64,000 bases of DNA from Favolaschia claudopus (Eukaryota; Basidiomycota; Agaricomycetes; Agaricales; Mycenaceae). A program made the translations under genes and the position numbers. The notes under the pieces are model-generated. The model was not told the origin of the DNA and searched no databases. It worked only from the letters and a program-made list of their open reading frames with translations. This document shows positions 43,719 to 55,500 of the stretch, piece after piece; position 1 is the stretch's first letter, and every line of letters begins with the position of its first letter. Location: NCBI GenBank assembly GCA_037176885.1, contig JAWWNJ010000098.1, positions 62,001 to 126,000 on the forward strand, read 5' to 3'.

Positions 43719-43732
43719 CGCTCAGACACCTA
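43719..43732. repeat. Target-site duplication, right copy
   Basis: Exact second copy of CGCTCAGACACCTA. Confidence 0.92.
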
Positions 43733-44056
43733 AACCAGCGACGGGTCCACCACAAGCCCTCTTCGAGCGACTAGTTAAACTACCTCGGCCAGCTTCGGGT
43801 ACACCTTCCCAGCACCTTGCCCGTGGTCTCCGATGCACCGTACCGGTTCTATCTTGACGAAGATTGCAGAGAGTGATTGAGTGCAGTGAGGAGGAGGAGG
43901 GTTATAGCAGTAGAGTCAGCTAGATTTTACAGCCACAAACATGATAATTCGACATCTTTGTATGTCATGCAGTCATCAGGGAAACCACCCGACCGTTATG
44001 CGTTACCGTTGAAACGAAACAGGGCGGGCGTTACGCGTTACGTTTCACCCATCCTA

Positions 44057-44518
44057 TGGTGCGCTCGGCCTAAACACCACCAAATAGGTCCCATCATTGA
44101 TGGGATCATTGATGTCTCAAATCGACCGAAGGAAAAAATTTAAATTTAAATTGTATTCTTTGCTGCACAATTGGGGCCAGGCAGAGTTAAAACATACCAG
44201 GAAACCTCAGTTGGTGTAGCAGCGAGGTCACAGAGGTCTCTGAGAGCATATAAAATGAGGGAGTAGATCAGTGGTGACCTAAATTAGGCATGTTCCGTAA
44301 GCTCACATGACTGATTGATTGATTGCATCACTGATGTCTCAAATCGGCCCCGCGGAAAAAGTATTTATTGTGAGTTTTGAGCGGATGAAGAATCCCTCTT
44401 GAGGGATTGTACTACTATCTAATCGGAGTGTTTTGGCCAGAGGATCAGTCGTGGGAAGGTTTTGATCAGGTGAAATAAATTTCGTTCTTGTTTGGTGGTG
44501 TTTAGGCCGAGCGCACCA
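44057..44518. mobile_element. 462-bp TIR element (TGGTGCG family), TA target
   Basis: Left end TGGTGCGCTCGGCCTAAACA then CCACCAAA, right end the exact reverse complement; TA on both sides (44055-44056, 44519-44520). No gene inside. It contains two inexact copies of ATCATTGATGTCTCAAATCG (about 44105 and 44327). Confidence 0.9.
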
Positions 44519-44559
44519 TATCCTATACATGAAAACACAAGGATCAGCTCACGTGAAAA

Positions 44560-45095
44560 GTAACGTGACTTTGACACGAAACCACGGGACCATGTCGAGA
44601 TGTCGCTGCCGGCTGTCGAGATGTTGCTCCCGGTTCTCACGAACCTTCCCGACGGCGCCGCGCACCGCGAGTGCAGCGAGCGGTAGTGCGGCGCCGAGGG
44701 CATGCAATCCAGCAAGAAAAAACACGCGGGGTTTGGGGCGGAGCCCCGACAAGCTGTGCACCAGCCGTAGGGAGGGACGCGAGCGCAGCGAGCCGGCCCT
44801 GCCGAAGGCGGGGTGCTTAAGCTTGTACTTGAAAAGAGGGCCAGGCCATCAGTCGCGTGACTTTTGACAGAAAATCACGGGGTTTTGTCAACATCCTACA
44901 ACACAACCGGCTGTCGAGATGTTGAAACTCACACGCGGTCCCCGGCGCCGCGCGCCGGCGAGTGCAGCGAGCGGCAGTGCGGCGCCGCGGGCAAGGATCA
45001 AGTTGAAGGAATCCAGCAAAAAAAATCCAGGCGGGGTTTGGGGCGGAGCCCCGACAAGCTGTGTACCCCCCGTAGGTAGGGACGCGAGCGCATGC
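44560..45095. repeat. GC-rich repeat family, second location
   Basis: Two direct copies of a block containing AGTGCAGCGAGCGG, GGGGTTTGGGGCGGAGCCCC and GACAAGCTGTG (about 44640-44800 and 44940-45090), separated by the GAGGGCCAGGCCATCAGTCG segment. Same family as 10859-11476, mostly inverted relative to it. Confidence 0.7.
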
Positions 45096-45574
45096 CATTG
45101 TCGAGAGAGGCCTGTAATTGGGCCACTGCGAGCTGTCGTCCAGTGAGAGCGGGGGGAGGGCCGACGCCAAGAAGATATGGTGCAATAGTGTTTTGCATGG
45201 TGTCAAAACCGGTCGAAAAGTAGAATAGTTGGGCGCCTTGGACTCGTTGAGCGAGGATATATAGCGCAGCATATGCTCCACACGATCGTCAGCCTGCTCG
45301 TCATGACTGTAAGTCTCCAGTGACGGTGTAACTGTACTAGGTGGTCGTTGTTGAGGAGGTATTAGCAGAAAAGGTTATTCTAAATTTGGCACGACATAGT
45401 TACGACCTCTCGGCCCGAACTCAGCTAAAAAATCGAGACTGTCTATCGTTTCCAAAATAGCTGTAATTCAAAACAAAATCTTTCGGGCTCCTCGGAGTGA
45501 AAAAATTCCAGCTTCGTTGAAGTTACGGTCGAAATAGTACAGTAGCAGAATCACAAATTTCACAAACTCGTATC

Positions 45575-46318
45575 TTGGACAGAGTGGCTAAGTACTCTCA
45601 TCTTCTTACCACTATCTGGGGTGACCGTGCCTTGGATGACCCCGAATTCATTGCTTGGGTCATGTCTAGGGCCACAGATATATGTGTCAAAGAAGCAAGT
45701 CGCATCACAGATACTTCTCGGAGACGCAAATTCCATGCAGAAGCACAGTCACTTCGCCTTACGTGCAGATTCAGCATCTACAGTCTTTCTCTGTTCCTGG
45801 ACTTCTTCAGCTCTACGAGAGAACAACACCTCACCTTCAAAGCTTATTACAAGCAATCATTGGCAAGAAAGCCCCAGATTCCGAAGAAGAGTTATCTCAA
45901 ATCCGAGTTCGGAATCCTGACATGGTATGTGTGATCAATTAATTCTGCTTTGTAGATTCAGTGGATACAACAGGGTCGTTCTATGATCACATCAATGATC
46001 TTGAATTTGCGCAGTCGGGAAACCAATTTGCACCAAGCTATCAATTATGTTCACACGCTTCATAATATTAATAAAGCTAAACGAACTCTGGAGAAATACC
46101 AGAAGGAGCACGGCATCCAAATACGGGCGTTACCAGTCTTACCCGCCGGATCCTGGGATTATCTTGTCAAAAGATATAAGGCAAAAGAAGAGTCTCAGAG
46201 ATATTTAACAAGAAAATTATTCATACCGGAGACGGGTCTTTTCATGACGATCGGCGAGGACGCCGATCCTAGAAGGGGGGAGGGGGGTCCCCCCAGGCTC
46301 GAAAAAAAAAAAATCTAA
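45575..46318 (+). pseudogene. Possible DUF6589-like gene remnant
   Basis: Coding-like pieces in successive frames: RVAKYSHLLTTIWGDRALDD, then SVPGLLQLYERTTPHLQSLL, GKKAPDSEEELSQIRVRNPD, and after a possible 31-nt GT-AG intron (45925-45955) IQWIQQGRSMITSMILNLRS, RETNLHQAINYVHTLHNINK. The order and the MITSMILNLRSRETNLHQ stretch recall the region before the central motif of DUF6589 proteins. Frame changes near 45700-45780 break it, and it ends in GGGGGGAGGGGGGTCCCCCC and an A12 run. No terminal repeats like those at 52378 were found. The family link is weak. Confidence 0.35.
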
Positions 46319-46699
46319 CATATTTTGGGACTTGACGTAGAAGGTTACTGGCGCTCAGAATAGGCTCATAGACTTACTTTGACACTTGATTTCGGTAAAT
46401 TTGTGGTTACTTTGTGTATTTATGGCCGCCCTGCCAATATTTCCGCTATCAGGGAGCCTCGGCAGCTCCGGCTGTCATTATGTATGTCCTTGTTTGTATT
46501 GGTTGGGACATTACCATTAGCTAAGTATTAGCATTCAAAATAGGAAGGACTGCATGTAGGGGAGTAAGAGCGTTGAATGTTTTACCAAAGCAACCTTTCT
46601 TGACGACATTCACGTCGAAAATGTGCAAACCTTGGAAAACATGCGATACAAATAGTCACGTGAAATTCGGAGATATTGCGGCAACAGGGGGAGGGACTA

Positions 46700-46840
46700 G
46701 GTAGGTTAGGGTTAGGCTTGGTTAGGGCAAGGGACATAGTTAGGTTGGTTAGGGTTGGTCACTCGTTCAAGTTGGTTAGGATGGTTCGGGTTGGTTAGGT
46801 TAGGTAAAAAGTCCAGCGGCCGGCTAGGGTTAGGGTTATT
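46700..46840. repeat. Interstitial telomere-like degenerate TTAGGG repeats
   Basis: Units TTAGGG, GGTTAGGG, GGTTAGG and GGTTCGGG recur about 15 times over 140 bp with variable spacing (for example GGTTAGGGTTAGGC at 46707 and CTAGGGTTAGGGTTA at 46824). Fungal telomeres are commonly TTAGGG; the degeneracy shows an old internal tract. Confidence 0.65.
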
Positions 46841-46924
46841 GCCGGGAAAGCCGAAACACATCATTGCCGACACATTGCAGAAATCAGTAAAATGTGTCGG
46901 TTTCGTAATGTGCCGGTGGTTGTA

Positions 46925-48371
46925 TGATAGCGGACCTAACTTCGTGACAAGTCAATTACCCAAAATGGAAATCATTACTGAGCAGTCACCTTTGACTCAG
47001 TTATGCTGAAACTGTAGAAAACACTGAAAGAATGAGATCTACAGATCCCCCGGTTCAAAAGTTTAAAGATCTGAAAAACTATTTTTCGCACGACAGATTT
47101 CGCGCTTTCGGTCCGGCCCGGCCAGTAGCCGGTGGCCATGTGATCCCATCAAGAGATCAACGGTTTTCCGAGGCCGCCAAAAAGCCCAAACACCCGCCAT
47201 ACTCGTCATCACAGAAAGTAACCGGAAATTTGATCGGTTTGGGCCAAATTTGTAGTTTTTTGTGGTGAATTTTTTATGAACATAATGTTTGGCATCTACT
47301 GACATCTCATGCACTGGTCATCTTAGCCAGGAAGATTCAGTACAGCTCGTAGACTGAGAATAACTTTGGCACTTGTGATTTTGCGCAATTCGACAAAAGC
47401 GCAGCATTGGACAATGATTTTGGCACATAGTTATGAGTTTGATACTCTTGGGTAGTAGATATGTATGGAATGATTCCACAGCACAAGAATTGGACCGGAA
47501 AGATAAGTGCAAATGCACAGTCTAGGCAAGTTTTGTCCGAGGGCACACAACAAACATAAACAGATTTGCGTGCTGCAACATTTTCACAGCTGAAAGTCAT
47601 ATTTTAAAGGGCAGTTGTTTCCAAACTGTCTGTAACTACAAGATAAAACGCTGAACTAGTATTATGCGTCATTCGTGTACCTTCCAACAGTTTCATTTCG
47701 AACCAAATCCACAATTTCAACAATTCTGGCTAAGATCTTTGCATGCACCTTTTCTTGCCAATATTGCAGGTTGAAGGTCATACAAAAGGCTGCTCAGGGT
47801 ATCCCTAGGTCTGAAAAACTACCATATCACACCACAATCACCCTACATGCGTCTCAAACAGGGATTTGGTTATATTCTCTGCATTATTCACAGTCAAACT
47901 ACTGCAAACCGAGGCACTCTCGAATTTGTGCAGACTCCTGGTCAACGTATACAACGGCAATCTTCTTCAAACTCATACGGGGTAAATGGAACATACCAAA
48001 CTACAATATAGGATACAAGTTCCGTGAGAAAAACACGTGACCGCGTCAAAACAGCACAATTTCCGGTTACTTTCTGTGATGACGAGTAAACTAACCAGAA
48101 ACAGTGCGTGTGGAGCATTGAAGGGCTCAAACAACTTTGTATGCTCAACTGCCCATCTTATCCGGGCAAAAATGAAAATTCCAGCTCAAAATCAGTTTAG
48201 TACACACACTTTTGAAAATTTGCGCGCTTTTCTAACCCTAAGTTAGGGATACGTAATATGCTCTGAAACGAAAATTTTATTTATAAACCCACCCCATGTT
48301 CCTTCTAAATTTTCAATCTTGTAGAATTTCGACCGAAAGTACGGCTTGACATGAAGTCGTGTCCGCTATCA
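46925..48371. mobile_element. 1.45-kb TIR element (GGAC-GACTTCATG family), TA target
   Basis: Left TGATAGCGGACCTAACTTCG then TGACAAG; right, in reverse complement, TGATAGCGGACACGACTTCA then TGTCAAG. TA on both sides (46923-46924, 48372-48373). It contains a second TIR element at 47202-48086; without that the outer unit is about 560 bp. Ends match the family at 58360-60064. Confidence 0.82.
47202..48086. mobile_element. 885-bp nested TIR element (CTCGTCATCACAGAAAG), TA target
   Basis: Ends CTCGTCATCACAGAAAGTAA then CCGGAAATT, inverted without mismatch over 29 bp; TA at 47200-47201 and 48087-48088. No recognisable transposase; a 121-aa frame at 47675-48040 has no known motif. Confidence 0.88.
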
Positions 48372-48566
48372 TATATACTCACATCATCGTCTTGGCAGGT
48401 TTTGGGAAGCCGGAAAGCTCGGACCGCGGACCGAGGCGATTGCCGAGAAGCCCGAGAGTGCGCTCGCTGCGTCGTTCTACGCCGCCGCTGGGCGGGGCAA
48501 GCCCGAGCACTGTCCTGAATGACAGGCGGAGGGGTCCGCTCGCCCCGTCGGGGCGCCCCGACGCCG

Positions 48567-48775
48567 CCATATATATTTACAGTTGTACTCAATATATATA
48601 TTGTGTTGAGAATATATTGCCTCATTCCTGACAATATATCGTCCTCAGTCTACTCGATATACGGTCTCTATATTGGCTCAGGTCACTCGATAAAGGTAAG
48701 TCTCTGCCTCTATATATTATGTCTTTCACTCAATATATATGCTCCAAGAACTCTCTATATATTGTCTCACTCAAG
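48567..48775. repeat. Degenerate tandem array of ATATAT islands, second location
   Basis: CAATATATATATTGTG, GAATATATTG, CAATATATCG, CTCTATATATTATG and similar units every 20-30 bp with CTC/ACTC spacers, as at 27820-28010. Preceded by a GC-rich block (48415-48565). Confidence 0.55.
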
Positions 48776-49339
48776 AAATTTCCTGTCTCCCTTTACTTCT
48801 TATGGGTGCGCTTGCATCTCATACCGGTACGCGTGTGTCTCATAAGGTATTTTGAATTTTTTTTACAAAACGAACAGCATAATCCCAGAAACCGAACTTG
48901 TTTAGTGTGTCTATCATTTCGGGGATTTGAACCTCGAGAATGGTAGCTATGCCGTGTCTATTCAAACCAGCAAAACAAACTTTCAGTGAAGTTACGTAAC
49001 GGTACCTCTATCCTCTTTCTTGCTGGTCAAAGCGCCGGTAGTGACTGGCGCAGCACAAAGTTCAAACAGAAAGATGTCTCCGGGGTCCTGACATCCCAAA
49101 ACGTCAACCCCATCACGGCAATCACGAAAGCTGCAGTGCTGCCGCATCTAAATCAAGCTGTCCAGTCCATGTTGCCATACGCAAGGAATTATTGAAGGCA
49201 CCAGGAAAGACGCATTTTGGGGTATCTGGCAAGTGTCGAACGGTCTTTTCAAATTTCAATGTTTTGTTTGGGAAAGAATCCTTGAAAGGTATGTCAGATT
49301 CCGCACGAAGAACAGCTCTGTACTCGATTTTGCGTTCGG

Positions 49340-49500
49340 CGTTCGGTTCAGTTCGAACGCCACCTCAATCCGCTGAACCTTGAACCGAACTTCGCGTTCA
49401 GGTTCAGCAAACCCTCGAACCTGGACGCTGAACCCGCGTTCGGTTCAGTTCGGTTCGGCGTTCGAACCTTTTTCCGAACCGAACTTTCCCAACACTACAG
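49340..49500. repeat. End of a hAT-like MITE with GGTTCG subterminal repeats
   Basis: Many GGTTCAG/GGTTCGG/CGAACC units in both orientations end at GAACTTTCCCAACACTA, the reverse complement of a TAGTGTTGGGAAAG-type hAT terminus. The opposite end is not visible. Confidence 0.6.
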
Positions 49501-49526
49501 CCTAAGCCCGCAAAACGGGTGAGCCA

Positions 49527-49615
49527 GCGGCGTATTTTGGCCAGAGGATCAAGCGTGGGAAGCCTCTGATCTGGTGTAATAAACTGTTCCTGTTTGTTCG
49601 TGTTTAGGTGATTGT
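49527..49615. repeat. Fragment of the 44057-44518 element
   Basis: TTTTGGCCAGAGGATCA, then CGTGGGAAG, and a GTGTTTAGG end match about 44432-44508. The TGGTGCG terminus itself is lost. Confidence 0.6.
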
Positions 49616-49843
49616 GTATGGAACTGGGAGGCCATTACGAGCAGCCCTAATCACTGAATTAGAGCGCTGAAGGTCGGCAAGGTCCCATACATTGATCGCA
49701 TGGATCATGGACTGTACGCCGCGCTGAGGAGATTCAAGCTGGAGGACGGTGACGATGGAGGAGTATGCGGAGGAAAGACCACCAAGGAGTTTATCCTGGA
49801 ACATATGAGGAGGTAGAGTGGCCGCGAATGGCCTCTGACTCAT
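49604..49843 (-). pseudogene. Copia-type gag fragment
   Basis: Minus frame with FQDKLLGGLSSAYSSIVTVL, resembling the LLxxLPxxYxxIV region of Ty1/copia gag (UBN2-type) proteins. Just upstream on the minus strand is CATGGTAGCATTGG (about 49852-49865), resembling a primer-binding site for initiator methionine tRNA after a CA-ending LTR. Only about 80 aa remain. Both assignments are tentative. Confidence 0.45.
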
Positions 49844-49992
49844 TCATCCAATGCTACCATGATAGAGGTAGCGGCCGTCCGTCCACCAGTGTGTACTGAC
49901 AGCTTTGTTCCTTGACTTTTCCACTCTGCCTAGCTCGGTTTGGTGTGCAGTTCCACTTTGACTCGTCCCTGCAGCGAGCTTTGCTCTTGGAG

Positions 49993-50026
49993 CTAAGATG
50001 GAGAGCGTGGGAACCCCGCACCCTGA
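49993..50026. repeat. Inverted repeat arm, left
   Basis: AAGATGGAGAGCGTGGGAAC then CCCGCACCCT, exact reverse complement at 50525-50558. The similarity continues imperfectly inward (GATGTAAGCAG against TATGTCAGCAG). About 500 bp lie between. The bounding object is not identified. Confidence 0.75.
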
Positions 50027-50524
50027 TGTAAGCAGCCCATGTGACCGTGGGAGGTTCCAAATCTCGAGGTTCGCAACGAAAAATTATTTATTTTAGCCTT
50101 TTTTGAGGGCTGGGAGCCCTTATCCCTACCTACAACCCTGCCAAGATCTTCGAAACGGTCCTTACTGTGCATACTACACCACTAGACTCCCCTTTGTTGC
50201 TGCCGAGCTGCCCACAACATGACCAAAGCATGGGCCGGGGCGGGCCGAGGTGGCAGTGCTGTGGCAGTGCATTCCAAATCTTTCGACAGATTTTTGGAAA
50301 ACGTGCCGCTTGACGGGAAAACACGATTGCAACACTTCCTTGAAAATGTCACACTAATGTCACACCCGGTTATATCCTTTCTCCTGAGGCTTTTTTGGTC
50401 AAAACTCTTCATAGAATATCATCTACTGCTCTGTAACTTCCATTTCTATGAAAAACCTTGGCCCTAAGTGGCCTGTGGCTGACGGTATAAATGCGTGACA
50501 GATTACACTGTGACTGCTGACATA

Positions 50525-50558
50525 AGGGTGCGGGGTTCCCACGCTCTCCATCTTATGC
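50525..50558. repeat. Inverted repeat arm, right
   Basis: Partner of 49993-50026. Confidence 0.75.
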
Positions 50559-50559
50559 T

Positions 50560-51412
50560 CCGTTGTGGTATGCTTGGTCTCGTCTTGCGTTTCACTCAGA
50601 TTATGTCTCGGCCCTGTTCTGGCAGCCGCCAAGCGGCCCGTCAATTCTATTGACAAAACATTCAAATCGTAAGGATCGATTTGTCTAAATACTTTATAGG
50701 CTATCAAGTTGAAGCCTTCACCTCCAAGCATGCAAGAAGATGCGTTAGCTTACCTTATCCAGTGAGATCAGACCATACTCGATAAGTATGATCCGGAAAT
50801 GGAAAACCCCCTGTATTTGGCCACGACTGTGATGGTTCACGGGAGGTAATGCATGATCAGAGTCCGTAAAAGGGAAGCTTTGTTAACGTTGGTACAAGTC
50901 ATAAGAAGCACTGCGGCCGCTCAACGTACTTAAAGTGCCGCCGACTCAATTGCCAAAATGGCGCCACCTTTGTCACACTTTGTCACCCTCCCGCCACACT
51001 ATCTCACAACCGCCGCCGACGTCGAAAAGAAAATCGGAATTTTTTGTACATAGCTACTGCTGAATATACGGCGTGGGAATTTGATGATGGCATCAACCAT
51101 CATTAAGGTTTATTTCACTTTTTCGGAGGTGAAAACACAAAAACTTGTTCAATTGCCTTGCAAAGCACAAGATGAGGAGTTGCTACACATCCATCATATT
51201 GACAGCCGAGGCTGCCGAGAGCAGCTGCGATGAGCCAACAGTCATAGTAGTGACCCGGTCGGTCCCCACGAGAAAGCGCTAACTACTTATACAGAAAAAG
51301 AGAGGCAGTGCGGGAGTCATGGAGACTACCGCGGGCAAATATCGCCGCGAACAGATGTGAGTGCGGATCCGTCACATCCGCCCCCTAGATCGTCGACTCG
51401 AGACGAGCTCAA
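50560..51412. other. No gene recognised
   Basis: Short frames only. 51317-51381 resembles 15169-15229 (GGAGTCATGG.. to GATCCGTCACA). Confidence 0.45.
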
Positions 51413-51414
51413 TA

Positions 51415-51782
51415 CAGCCGTTTTGGAAACAATATACGGGTTTTGATCAAGTGGTGCTCATTCGTTTGTGCTTACCTTTGTTTTGCTTCCCGTCACCAGC
51501 TCCACTTCAGCCGAATCTGATTTTCGCTTCCGCCACCCAAAGAACACCAGGAAAAAACAGGGGGTTAACAGAACTGACACAGCTGCTACTTGCCCAGAGC
51601 TTGACACGGCCATGGCTTGCGAGCAAGGGCCAAAACAAGGGACCAGCGGCACTTGATGTGGTACGGCAGCGCCCCACAAAGTGTGCTCCCGGCTTTGCCG
51701 ATGACAGAATCGTCAACAAACGTAAGCACAAACGAACGAGCACCACTCAATCAAAACCCGTATATTGTTTCCAAAACGGCTG
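51415..51782. mobile_element. 368-bp MITE, about 65-bp TIRs, TA target
   Basis: Left CAGCCGTTTTGGAAACAATA, TACGGGTTTTGATCAAGTGG, TGCTCATTCGTTTGTGCTTA; right the reverse complement with about four changes. TA at 51413-51414 and 51783-51784. No gene. A diverged lone end is at 27009-27072. Confidence 0.9.
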
Positions 51783-51919
51783 TATCTAGAAATCAAAATA
51801 AATAAATCATGTTCAAAGTCAAACGAGTGTTCAAAATCTGAAAAATCAAAATCAACCATCTTGGGTATCCGAGCCCTCCTCGACGACCATTTCGCTGTCG
51901 AGGACGAGTAATCATCAAT

Positions 51920-52327
51920 CTAGAAATTCTCAAGTACCTCAGTACTCTCGAAAAGCGCATCACGATTAGCAGCTTCGGCGAAATGAATACCATGTGCAGA
52001 AAATGCAGGAGGTTTGCCTTTCGACACCACCGTGTTCAGGTCAGGACAATTACGTGAAAGATGTCCATGGACGCCACAGTTGAAGCACAAACCAGCGGCA
52101 AGGTGTTTCTTGACAGAAAGATGCTTTCCGTTATCACGGGAGTTCGTGGGAGGTTCAAGTTCGGCACTGGAAACTGAGACAACGCGCCCTCCCGTACTAC
52201 GTTTCTCATTCAAATCTGAATCCAGTTTCGGATCGTCTGACTTGGAACGAGCTTTCAGGCTGTCTCGGTAACCCAGAGGTACCGGTGATCCGCGCCACGC
52301 GAGGTCGAGTAAAAATGATGGGCGCAA
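51920..52327 (-). pseudogene. LTR-retrotransposon gag fragment with CCHC knuckle
   Basis: The minus frame ends in LAAGLCFNCGVHGHLSRNCP, a canonical CCHC zinc knuckle (C-x2-C-x4-H-x4-C) preceded by basic/Ser-rich sequence (GYRDSLKARSKSDD), as in gypsy-type gag. Only about 135 aa and no protease or polymerase. It lies just left of the two-gene element, whose target duplication starts 40 bp upstream of this frame's ATG, so the element landed in or beside old retrotransposon sequence. Confidence 0.65.
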
Positions 52328-52368
52328 GGCAGCGGCTCACCGGAACGTCTGGGGCACTTCGGCCTATG

Positions 52369-52377
52369 ACACGCACA
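52369..52377. repeat. 9-bp target-site duplication of the two-gene element, left
   Basis: ACACGCACA, directly outside the terminal TAGACCGGT; exact copy at 58099-58107 outside the opposite terminus. The next base (T) also agrees, so up to 10 bp match. Confidence 0.8.
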
Positions 52378-52493
52378 TAGACCGGTAACCAATCTCTCGT
52401 ATGAAGACAATCGTTCATAGAGAGACCGGTCGATCTGAGTTTGAATCTGTTTGCTGCGCGAATTGATCGCATCAGTCATGCTTTTGGCACGTG
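52378..52493. repeat. Left terminal inverted repeat of the two-gene element
   Basis: Contains AGACCGGT twice (52379 and 52423) around the hairpin TCTCTCGTATGAA..TTCATAGAGAGA. The inner 71 bp are identical to the right end. Confidence 0.88.
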
Positions 52494-52588
52494 CCTTCCG
52501 CCTTCTCCTCCTGCTTTCATTACCGTGCTCGTCTATATTGCTTGTATTACACCACAGCACGCGTTTAATACTACGATAATTCACTCAA

Positions 52589-55500
52589 ATGTCGAGTGAC
52601 TCGTCCTCCTCGCTCCCCGCCGTTAATCTTCCCGTTCCTGGGTCCCAGTACAACGTTACAGCTCAGCAGGAGCCCAGCACCGGCGGCGCCATTCAGTCTC
52701 TCCCTGCCCCTACTAGTCGAATCTCAACCGCCAATACATACGACGGTTTTTTCTCTGCTTTCTCACAGCCCAATCACCGCGTTCCGAATTCCCGAAGGAG
52801 TGAATCCGATATTCGCAGCACTGTTTCATCATTCCAGGCACAATTTCAATCTACGCCGTTCAATCCAGATGCTTTTCCTTCATCGGGATATGACACCTTT
52901 TTTTCCAAAGCTTCCATTCGGCCAGAAATACCATCGCGTCCCGTGATAAGCGCCCGACCCGCTACGACCCGTCAGGTTCCTTCTCCGAACTCAGTTGTCG
53001 ACCACATTCCAACCTCGTCTCCCCTGCTGCGCTCGGCGCCAATCTCACGTTCGCATGCTCCCCAAAATCCACCTTCTCCGGATACCTCAATTGATACACT
53101 CGTGGACTTCTCTGAACCAGAACCCGTCCCTGAAACCGTCGAAAAGCCCGCGGCCTCTGATATCCCCTCCTTACCGAAAGGATCGGAGGACGAGAAGATA
53201 GGCGTTATTCTCCAGATGCTTAGAAAAGCTCGAATATCCCCCACTACTCTCTTCCTCGCCGCGCTGACGAAATCGACCTACGCCGACAAATTCTATACCT
53301 CGGAAACTCGACCTACACAGCTACTCGAGACGCTGTACGATGACCCGCGTGGAAAGCTGATTCTCGATGAATGGTTCTGGCCGCACTCGCTGGATCTTGT
53401 TTGCGACCGTCTCACGTCAGAAGCGAACTCGATGGTCAAATCCCTGAGCACTCATAAGAGCGTCTCGGACATGACGCCAGAGTTCCTACGATCGTGGAGT
53501 CCGAAGGATACTGTGGCGAAGAAGGCGGATGAGGAGGCGCCAACTCTCTTGCGAGTATTGCGGTGCACATTGAATGACCAGAAATCGCTGGAGAAGAATA
53601 AGAAAAAATCAAATGAAACGGCACGTTCATCTCTCGTCATACGCTCATCCGCTTCTGACGCTATCGTACCAGGCTTGTTATACGTTGTTGGGCCAGCTAG
53701 TCAGCCGCAGATCCCAACAGGCTCTAGACTTCGCTGGACCATTATCTTTGATGTGGTGGGCCAGTGGTTGCTCTCGCGAGGCGGTCGAGATATTACAGCA
53801 AGTCGGCTTGTCAAAGTGCTTTGACACCACGAAGAAACTCCTTAAATCCACCGCTAACTATTGTTTGTCAAATGCGAAGAATCTTGTGCGTCGTTCTGAC
53901 GGCTACCTATTCAACTACGATAATATCAACTTTTCCACGTCTGAGTACGTCGAGCAGCGCGCAATGGCACCTGCGAAAGTTCAATCCGGTACCCACTTCA
54001 TCGTCCTTGAGCTGCTGAACCCCAATCCTGCGGCGTACGACCTCCCCTTCCTTCTCTCGCGAGCCCGGAATGCTCCCGATCTCGACTTCAACCGAGATCT
54101 TGTCCCAACAGTCGAGCAGAGTCTGGCTGTCCATCACCGACTCTGCTCGTATGTCATACGGGTATTTTTCCGCTATCATAAATCAATGCAGAAGCGAACT
54201 CTCGATCCCGAATTGCAGTCGCCCCCACGTCGTCCCCTTCCACCCAGTCACACAACCAAACAATTCCCTCTGAAGATATGCACCATCGAAGAGGCATCCG
54301 TCAAAGGCAACCTCGCCTGCTTCGTGGAGTCGCATATCACTCAACTTGGACTGACATACGACGAACTGACAAAGCCTATCTTGTCTATAAACGACCAGGC
54401 GACTCAGGCGTTGAATCGTTCCGCCAAATCCATCCGCGCATTCGACAAAAATCCCTTCTTGCGCTGCCAAATCTGGCAACTCGGCATCGGTCTGTTTCAT
54501 CTGTGTCTTAACCTCATCTGGGCAATTCTGCATGTTCACCGTGGGCATGTAAATCACCACGGAACCCTGTCCCATCTATTCGTGATCATGGAGAAGGCTC
54601 GCCTCGGCGGTCATCACCCGGACTATCACTCCCTTCTAGCCGCACTAATGCAAATATTGGACGGCCTCCTTCTTGACGCTTGGAGAATTGAATGTGGCCA
54701 CGCCACTCTCGACGAATATGCGGCCTCTAATCCGTCAGTAGCCGATCTTCGCAACAAGGCTGCAAAGATTCTCTACAATCATGCAACTCCAACACGTACT
54801 CCGCTTCTCTCTTCCCATCCTCTCGACACTGTCCGCGAAAATACTCGTCGGCTTATCCATGATTTGATATATGTCTCGGAAGTTACTCGGGCGGTTTCGG
54901 AGGGAGATTTTGGTCGAGTTGAAGATATTTTACCAACACTGGGAATGATGTTTCGGGGAGCTGGCTCCAAGAATTATTCGACAGAAATTCTCCATTTCAT
55001 TCACAATATGAAGCATGTTTGGAACGGGAATGGCTTTGAGTGAGTTTCTCCATATTGCCGTTCGCCCGAGCAAGTCACTAATACTCACCGCCAGCGAGGT
55101 AGTTCGAGACAACATGATCGTGAGGATGAAAGGGAATCATTGTGAAGGGGTGGATGCCAATATGGAACACAATATTGGCCGCATCAAGGTACAGCTGTTT
55201 CGTCTTTTATAATTCATCTATACAGCGTTGACATCGCAAAGGAATTGTTTGCGACCAAGGGCATGTATGGCAGCTGGGACCGCCTTGCCGACATCTCAGC
55301 TGCAATAGATGTCATCGACAGCGTGAAGAAGAATGCTGCCATGTCCTTGGGCGCATCCTATCAAGGTTCCTCTCATAAAACGGTTGATACTTCACATCTG
55401 GTATGGCGTGTTGCTCACAAAGCTCGCGAGTTGAGCCTCAATACATTTCTCGCCACACGCGACAACAACTCTAAACCCTCTGTTGATATTCTCTCTGCCG

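Noticed and set aside
51361..51789. 142-aa plus frame over the 368-bp MITE
   Set aside because: The frame spans the MITE's inverted repeats and shows no protein-like conservation.
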